Shown here in pieces: positions 62,193 through 64,000 of a DNA stretch of 64,000 bases (position 1 is its first letter; every line of letters starts with the position of its first letter). The stretch is from Lacrimispora sphenoides JCM 1415. GTDB lineage: Bacteria; Bacillota; Clostridia; Lachnospirales; Lachnospiraceae. The notes under the pieces were generated by a model. That model worked only from the letters and a program-made list of their open reading frames with translations. It did not search any database and was not told the DNA's origin. A program made the translations under genes and the position numbers. The DNA lies in contig NZ_LT630003.1 in NCBI RefSeq assembly GCF_900105615.1, positions 806,001 to 870,000 on the forward strand, given 5' to 3'.

Positions 62193-63275
62193 ATGGGAAA
62201 ATATGCACTGGAACAATACAGTCCCTATGAGACTTATAAAATACGGCCGCTGTCCCTTTCTAAGGCTACAGTTAATCCTGGCAGAGGGCAGTACCGGCTG
62301 GTAGAACTCACCTGGGAGGAGTTGGAGCCTCATCGGGGTAAATATAACCTAAACCGGTTAAAAGAAGCACTGGCAGAGGTACATAATCCGGTCCTTTCCA
62401 TAAAACAGGTCCTTCCGGCCTGGCTAAAGAAGGGCCAAGAGGAAAGCTTTAAACACTTAATCCGCAGAGTTGCAAGCGTACTGAACAATGAAAAGCTTAT
62501 TGGTGTTGCGGTTTCTATGGAAGATGGCAGCCAGGGAATCTGGGATGCTTATCTGGAAGCCTTTGAAGGCATTCCATTATTGGTTAGTCTTGAGCAGGAG
62601 GCCTTGCTGCAGTATCTAAAGGATCATGAATCCCCTTTTGGCCTTATTGTTAATTGCAGCGAAGATAACTGGATCAGCTGCTGCGAAAAATTTGCCGGGT
62701 ACCGGCTTCAAAATACCTGGCAGCGGATGCCGGTACTGCTTCAAATAGAAGAGGAGAGCCCTGGAGAGAATATCCGCCGGGAAGGCCTGCGATGGCATGC
62801 CGGTCTCTCCAACCGCTTCATGGATGTGGGGTATGACTTTTCCATAAGAAGATTGACCTATCCAAAGAAGATCGCATCAAAGGGAGCACTCCCCCTCCGC
62901 TTTTGGTTTGTAAATGGGGGCAGTGCGCCTTGTTACCTGGATTATAGCTTAAGGCTTCGTTTGGAAAAGGGAGGGGAGCAGCAGGAATTTGTCTTAAACA
63001 TTGACAAAGGTGCCTGGAAGGTTGGGGATAATACCCACAATGAAATTATTTCCTTACCGATACTGCCCCTTGGTGAATACGGTTTGTCAGTTGGGATTTT
63101 CTTTGCTGATGAAAGCCCCATGGAGCTGGATATCCGGATGGAGGAAAAGGACGGTTATTACAGGCTGGGAACGGTGGAGGTGTGTAAAGACACAGCGGTG
63201 GATTTAGCACGTGCCTGGGATGATTTTTATCCCGATGGCTATTATCCCCTGGAGGATCCGCAGCTTCCCGATTGA
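62193..63275 (+). CDS. DUF4832-like protein, shortened barrel
   Basis: 360 residues, a shorter relative of the protein encoded at 59560. The C-terminal ~140 residues keep the same beta-sandwich (FSIRRLTYPKKIASKGALPLRF, matching ELRKLTYHPVVKKGEGFRI of the other). The N-terminal barrel part is abbreviated and lacks the GAWGEGGG-type motif, so it may bind rather than cleave. Ribosome site AAGGAGG. Confidence 0.6.
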   Translation: MGKYALEQYSPYETYKIRPLSLSKATVNPGRGQYRLVELTWEELEPHRGKYNLNRLKEALAEVHNPVLSIKQVLPAWLKKGQEESFKHLIRRVASVLNNEKLIGVAVSMEDGSQGIWDAYLEAFEGIPLLVSLEQEALLQYLKDHESPFGLIVNCSEDNWISCCEKFAGYRLQNTWQRMPVLLQIEEESPGENIRREGLRWHAGLSNRFMDVGYDFSIRRLTYPKKIASKGALPLRFWFVNGGSAPCYLDYSLRLRLEKGGEQQEFVLNIDKGAWKVGDNTHNEIISLPILPLGEYGLSVGIFFADESPMELDIRMEEKDGYYRLGTVEVCKDTAVDLARAWDDFYPDGYYPLEDPQLPD

Positions 63276-63315
63276 TTGGATGGACGAGAGAAAATAATAG
63301 CAGGAGGAAAGAAAA

Positions 63316-64000
63316 TTGAAAATTGCATTGGTTGGTGCAGGACAGCGGGGAATGATTTATTCCAAACAAGCCTATGAAGCAAAAAAGGCAGATATTGTTG
63401 CGGTGGTGGAGCCGGAGGATGAAAGAAGATCTGCTGCGGCGGAAAATTTCGGTATTCCGTCTGAAATGCAGTTTAAAAATATAGAGGATTTTTACCGGAG
63501 GGGCAGGATTGCCGATGCCGTTATCATTGCATCCATGGACCAGGACCATTGCCAACAGGTTCTGGCTGCTCTGGAGCTTGGATATGATATTCTTCTTGAA
63601 AAGCCCATATCTCCCAATCCAAAGGAATGTCTTATGATTCAGGATAAGGCAAATCAGAAGGGCTGTAAGGTTATTGTATGCCATGTGCTCAGATATACTA
63701 ATTTTTTTGCAGCGATTAAGGAGATTATCGACAGCGGAGAGCTGGGGAAGGTAATTACCATCCAGCATAATGAGAATGTAGGTAATTACCACATTGCCCA
63801 TTCCTTTGTCAGAGGAAATTGGAGAAGAAGTGATTTATCCAGCCCCCTGGTGATGCAAAAATCCTGCCATGACATGGATATCCTTGCCTGGCTGGTGGGC
63901 AGTGAGGCGAAAAAAATAGTTTCTTTTGGCAGTTTAAAATACTTTAAAGAAGAGAGTGCTCCAAAGGGCAGCTCTGACCGCTGCCTGACCTGTAATGCTG
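63316..64000 (+). CDS. Gfo/Idh/MocA-family oxidoreductase, partial
   Basis: Starts at a TTG (63316) with AGGAGG upstream and runs off the right edge after 228 codons. The Rossmann motif GAGQRG is at the N-terminus, then the catalytic EKPISPN and a His of the dehydrogenase active site in KSCHDMDILAWL. A late SSDRCLTCN stretch is typical of a subgroup of this family. It should oxidise a sugar or inositol-type hydroxyl with NAD(P). Confidence 0.85.
   Translation, partial: MKIALVGAGQRGMIYSKQAYEAKKADIVAVVEPEDERRSAAAENFGIPSEMQFKNIEDFYRRGRIADAVIIASMDQDHCQQVLAALELGYDILLEKPISPNPKECLMIQDKANQKGCKVIVCHVLRYTNFFAAIKEIIDSGELGKVITIQHNENVGNYHIAHSFVRGNWRRSDLSSPLVMQKSCHDMDILAWLVGSEAKKIVSFGSLKYFKEESAPKGSSDRCLTCNA

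Overview
The window reads as low-GC Firmicutes DNA, most likely a Clostridia / Lachnospiraceae gut or plant-polymer degrader. The signs are AGGAGG ribosome sites throughout, TTGACA/TATAAT promoters, lipobox solute-binding proteins, YesM/YesN-type two-component regulators, LacI/ROK/GntR/DeoR/BglG regulators, a glycyl radical enzyme and a LysM-GH18 protein of the spore type. I saw no rRNA, tRNA, CRISPR array, IS element or prophage. Almost everything is a self-contained carbohydrate or small-molecule catabolic cassette: a regulator, a transporter and enzymes.

Layout. 1-5892: ArsR-like regulator (cut by the left edge), ABC sugar importer and GH51 arabinofuranosidase. 6077-6845: a broken solute-binding protein and a FucU/RbsD mutarotase. 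6866-15129: YesN/YesM two-component pair (minus strand) facing a second ABC importer plus a GH31 alpha-xylosidase-like enzyme. 15227-21208: GntR regulator diverging from hypB - large FAD/Fe-S oxidoreductase - hypA and a DUF5692-like membrane protein; the two promoter regions share a TCTGG-N5-CCAGA palindrome. 21510-30992: orphan PTS IIB, then an AtuA-like protein, a DUF4387-like protein, a third ABC importer, two ADP-ribosylglycohydrolase-family proteins and a GntR regulator. 31183-32504: YitT-type membrane protein and GNAT. 33051-39167: fructose-type PTS, DeoR regulator, glycyl radical enzyme and its activase. 39216-40972: flavodoxin-like remnant and LysM-GH18 protein. 41094-46331: TetR/MFS efflux pair, OmpR/histidine kinase pair and a lipoprotein. 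46746-53462: BglG-type activator, ascorbate-type PTS (IIA, IIB, IIC), phosphotriesterase-family protein, creatininase-family protein and SIS protein. 53644-57526: ROK regulator, fructose-6-phosphate aldolase-like enzyme and split transketolase. 57625-64000: beta-helix remnant, LacI regulator, and a poorly characterised cassette (Cys-rich mini-protein, two DUF4832-like proteins, GNAT_C-type acyltransferase, Gfo/Idh/MocA oxidoreductase) cut by the right edge.

The strongest candidates for undescribed biology are: the AtuA / DUF4387 / double ADP-ribosylglycohydrolase operon; the PTS plus glycyl radical enzyme locus, which suggests radical chemistry on a phosphorylated sugar; the ula-like PTS with a phosphotriesterase-type lactonase, creatininase and SIS protein; the hypA/hypB pair around a giant oxidoreductase with no hydrogenase in view; and the LacI-linked DUF4832/GNAT_C cassette. 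All three ABC importers lack an ATPase gene here, so a shared MsmK-type ATPase elsewhere is implied. Family assignments come from reading the translated sequence by eye, without database searches.
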